Below, in pieces: positions 6,646 through 8,818 of a DNA stretch of 8,818 bases. A program made the position numbers and the translations under genes. The notes beneath the pieces were generated by a model. It made no database searches and was not told the origin of the DNA. It worked only from the letters and a program-made list of their open reading frames with translations. The first letter of the stretch is position 1; each line of letters opens with the position of its first letter. The DNA is from CAZPAN01 sp964428485 (GTDB taxonomy: Bacteria; Actinomycetota; Coriobacteriia; Coriobacteriales; CADBOM01): assembly GCA_964428485.1 (NCBI GenBank), contig CAYRYP010000057.1, positions 1-8,818 of the forward strand, written 5' to 3'.

Positions 6646-6812
6646 CGGAAATAAGCGGGCAGGTCGCCGAGGGGGTTATCGACTAACCAGGTCGGTTGCT
6701 CTAAGATTGGCAGGGTTTACCGCAATATTCAATCGGGGCGGGCTAGCCGTTGCCGCGACGGATTCCGACGGATGGCGTTGGATGAGGGCTTAGGAGAGTC
6801 CGAAGGAGAAAG

Positions 6813-8210
6813 TTGGTCGTTTTGAACACTAATATCGAGCGTCTTGAGGACAACAAGGTTAAGTTCGAGATCACCATAGACGCGCAGACCGTCGACAAGG
6901 AGATCGACGATATCTACAGGCAGGTCAACAGAACCGCCCGCATTCCGGGCTTCCGCAAGGGCAAGGCTCCGCGTGCGGTGCTCGATCGCAACTTCGGTGC
7001 GGAGTATTTCGCCTCCCAGGCGACCGCGAACCTTGTCGAGAGGTTTTCTCCCGCCGCTGTGGACGAGGCCGATATGGTGCCGCTGCGCAACTACGAGTAC
7101 GATCCCGACGCTCCGCTGGTCGAACAGGGCAGGGACTACACATACACCTTCACCATCGTCATCAAGCCCCAGATGGAGCTCAGCTCTATCGACCCGGTCG
7201 AGATCGAACTCCAGTCGCCTGCGGCCACCGATGAGGAGATCGACGCGCAGATCGAGATGCTGCGTGGCTACTACATCGACCTCGAGCCCGTCACCGACCG
7301 TCCTGTCGCCGCAGAGGACATTATCACCTACTCACAGACCTGCGAGGTCAACGGCGAACCCATCGAGGAGGGCAGGGAGGAGAGCTCGACCCATGTGCTC
7401 GGCTCTGAGCTCAGCACCGCTCTCGATGAGCAGTTGGTGGGGATGGAGATCGGTAAGGAGAAGGAGATCACCCTTCCCAGCTCCGAGTTCGGTCTCGAGG
7501 ACAAATACCCCGATACCGAGATCACGGCCAAGGTGACCGTCGAAGAGATCACCGAGAAGAAGCCGCCAGAGCTCACCGATGAGTGGGTCAAGAAGACTCT
7601 CGATGCCGAGAACGTGGAGGCGCTGCGCCAGCAGGTGGGCGAGTCCATCACCAGGGAGAAGGAGTCGAGGCTCGACCGCGACAAGTCGCTGGAGTGCCTC
7701 GAGGCCCTCTCAAAGCGCCTGCAGGGCGACGTCCCCGAGGAGGTCGTGCAGGACTGCCAGTCCACCGCTTTGCGCAATCTCTACATCAACCTCCAGAACC
7801 AGGGGATCACCGTCGACCAGTATCTGCGCATCATGAACATTACGGCCGAGAAGTTCTACGACGACATGGCCGAGCAGGGCACCGCGCTCGCCAAGCAGGA
7901 GATGGCGCTCGACGCGCTCGCGCGCGGTCTTGAGCTCGAGGTCACCGAGGAGGACATAACCAAGGCGTTCGAGGATTCCGATCTCTCCGATCCGGCCAAG
8001 GCCCGCAAGGAGTGGGAGGAAGATCACAAGATGGCACTTCTGCGCGAGGAGATTCTTCGCGACAAGGCTGCCAGGTGGCTCTACGACAACGCTGTGGTCA
8101 ACTTTACTGAGGCGGGCGCCGATGATGCCGCTGAAACCGCCGAGGTCGAGGACGCCGATGTTGCTTCTGAGGATGCAACGGAGGCCAGCGAAGAGGGGTC
8201 CGTGGAGTAG
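6813..8210 (+). CDS. tig: Trigger factor, ribosome-associated chaperone and peptidyl-prolyl isomerase
   Basis: Trigger factor binds the ribosome at the tunnel exit and shields nascent chains. The start is read as TTG 6813, 4 nt after AAGGAG (6803-6808); a second TTG at 6822 is in frame but 13 nt away, and no ATG is near, so the gene appears to use a rare start codon. The 465 residues show the ribosome-docking signature GFRKGKAP (46-53) in the N-terminal domain, an FKBP-type isomerase domain (about 165-245) and the helical C-terminal domain. A Glu/Asp/Ala-rich tail covers the last 35 residues. Length and order are normal for the family. It is followed after 48 nt by clpP with no terminator between, the usual tig-clpP arrangement that couples folding with proteolysis. 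No clear promoter was found in the 167 nt upstream, so transcription may start there weakly or read through from the left. Confidence 0.95.
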   Translation: MVVLNTNIERLEDNKVKFEITIDAQTVDKEIDDIYRQVNRTARIPGFRKGKAPRAVLDRNFGAEYFASQATANLVERFSPAAVDEADMVPLRNYEYDPDAPLVEQGRDYTYTFTIVIKPQMELSSIDPVEIELQSPAATDEEIDAQIEMLRGYYIDLEPVTDRPVAAEDIITYSQTCEVNGEPIEEGREESSTHVLGSELSTALDEQLVGMEIGKEKEITLPSSEFGLEDKYPDTEITAKVTVEEITEKKPPELTDEWVKKTLDAENVEALRQQVGESITREKESRLDRDKSLECLEALSKRLQGDVPEEVVQDCQSTALRNLYINLQNQGITVDQYLRIMNITAEKFYDDMAEQGTALAKQEMALDALARGLELEVTEEDITKAFEDSDLSDPAKARKEWEEDHKMALLREEILRDKAARWLYDNAVVNFTEAGADDAAETAEVEDADVASEDATEASEEGSVE

Positions 8211-8258
8211 GCTTGCGGACTCGATAGGCTAGACCAGTTAGGAGATGAAGCTTCCAGC

Positions 8259-8818
8259 ATGATCGACTACAGGAACAGAGACGCACTTATCCCCTATGTC
8301 ATCGAGGAGTCGCCGCGGGGTGAGCGTAGCTTCGACATTTACTCCAGGCTGCTCAACGAGAGGATTGTCTTTCTTGGGGAGGGGATCGACGATCACGTCG
8401 CCAACTCTGTTGTGGCGCAGCTTCTCCACCTTGAGAGCGTCAACAGCGAGAAGGACATCTCCCTCTACATCAACTCCCCCGGCGGAGTTGTGACTGCAGG
8501 GCTGGCCATCTACGACACGATGCAGTTCATCAAGCCTGACGTCTCGACCATCTGCATCGGACAGTGCGCCTCGATGGCTTCTGTTCTGCTCACTGCCGGG
8601 GCAAAGGGCAAGCGCTTTGCGCTCCCCAACTCGAGGGTTATGATCCATCAGCCCAGCGGTGGCGCGCAGGGACAGCAGACCGAGATCGAGATCGCGGCCA
8701 AGGAGATCCTTTACATCCGCGACCAGATGAACAGGATTCTGTCCAAGCACACCGGGCAGCCCATCGAGAAGATCCAGGCCGACACCGAGCGCGACAACTT
8801 CATGAGCGCCCAGGAGGC
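8259..8818 (+). CDS. clpP: ATP-dependent Clp protease proteolytic subunit ClpP (C-terminus beyond window)
   Basis: ClpP is the serine peptidase that forms a 14-subunit barrel and degrades proteins fed by ClpX, ClpA or ClpC in the cytoplasm. From ATG 8259 the frame is open to the window edge, giving 186 complete codons, nearly a full protein (about 195-210 in the family). The catalytic triad is complete: Ser105 in GQCASMASV, His130 in VMIHQPSGG and Asp179 in ERDNFMS, spaced 25 and 49 residues apart as in E. coli. The substrate-binding SPGG (73-76) is present. No start codon lies in frame closer to AGGAG (8240-8244), so the 14-nt spacing is unusually long. The preceding gene is tig; clpX would be expected next, outside the window. 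Confidence 0.96.
   Translation, partial: MIDYRNRDALIPYVIEESPRGERSFDIYSRLLNERIVFLGEGIDDHVANSVVAQLLHLESVNSEKDISLYINSPGGVVTAGLAIYDTMQFIKPDVSTICIGQCASMASVLLTAGAKGKRFALPNSRVMIHQPSGGAQGQQTEIEIAAKEILYIRDQMNRILSKHTGQPIEKIQADTERDNFMSAQE

Larger units (their letters stand above)
4860..6660 (+). mobile_element. IS1634-like insertion sequence, ends not resolved
   Basis: The element is defined by its transposase. The limits given are only approximate, because I could not find matching terminal inverted repeats or a target-site duplication in the 151 bases before and 167 bases after the coding region. It separates yfcE from tig, and no other passenger gene is present. Its base composition is close to its neighbours, so it has either been resident for a long time or came from a similar host. 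Confidence 0.45.

Noticed and set aside
6674..6688. Hairpin GGTTA-TCGAC-TAACC as a transposase terminator
   Set aside because: The stem is only 5 bp and no T-tract follows, so it is too weak to call a terminator.
6973..7536. 187-codon plus-strand ORF within tig
   Set aside because: It is a Ser/Arg/Pro-rich shadow frame of the trigger factor gene.

Overview
The window looks like a scaffolded draft contig from a GC-rich bacterium, most likely an actinobacterium of the class Coriobacteriia (the Eggerthella/Slackia side of the class). This is an inference from three things: the style of the molybdopterin-enzyme N-terminus, a zinc-ribbon membrane-anchored repeat protein, and the tig-clpP order next to an IS1634-like transposase. 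A database search would be needed to fix the genus. A run of exactly 100 N (4214-4313) is a scaffold gap, probably of nominal length. It cuts two genes that must not be read as one fusion.

Left part, 1-927. The minus strand carries the first 93 codons of a large molybdopterin (DMSO-reductase superfamily) oxidoreductase. Every position where an N-terminal 4Fe-4S cysteine would be expected holds another residue. A weak 61-codon ORF lies just upstream on the same strand. The rest is a long spacer with an AT-rich island containing a 13-bp palindrome and repeated TAATAGTTTT. Further right are a TATAAT box and a tandem 9-bp repeat that probably serve the rightward gene.

Middle, 928-4823, plus strand. 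First comes a 633-residue membrane-anchored protein: cytoplasmic zinc ribbon, acidic linker, one membrane helix, EF-hand loop, leucine-rich repeats, then YD/RHS-like repeats. After 59 nt comes nhaA (Na+/H+ antiporter), which loses its C-terminus in the gap. Beyond the gap is the body of a YfcE-type metallophosphoesterase, which lacks its N-terminus.

Right part, 4824-8818, plus strand. An intact 556-codon IS1634-like (IS4 superfamily DDE) transposase sits between yfcE and tig. It keeps two catalytic aspartates but appears to have lost the catalytic glutamate and most of the YREK signature, so it may be inactive or repurposed. It is followed by trigger factor (tig, apparent TTG start) and the first 186 codons of clpP, which form a conserved protein-folding and proteolysis operon.

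I found no tRNA, rRNA, CRISPR array or clear rho-independent terminator. The points most worth a second look are the cysteine-free molybdoenzyme N-terminus, the transposase with an altered active site, and the zinc-ribbon/EF-hand/LRR/YD chimera.
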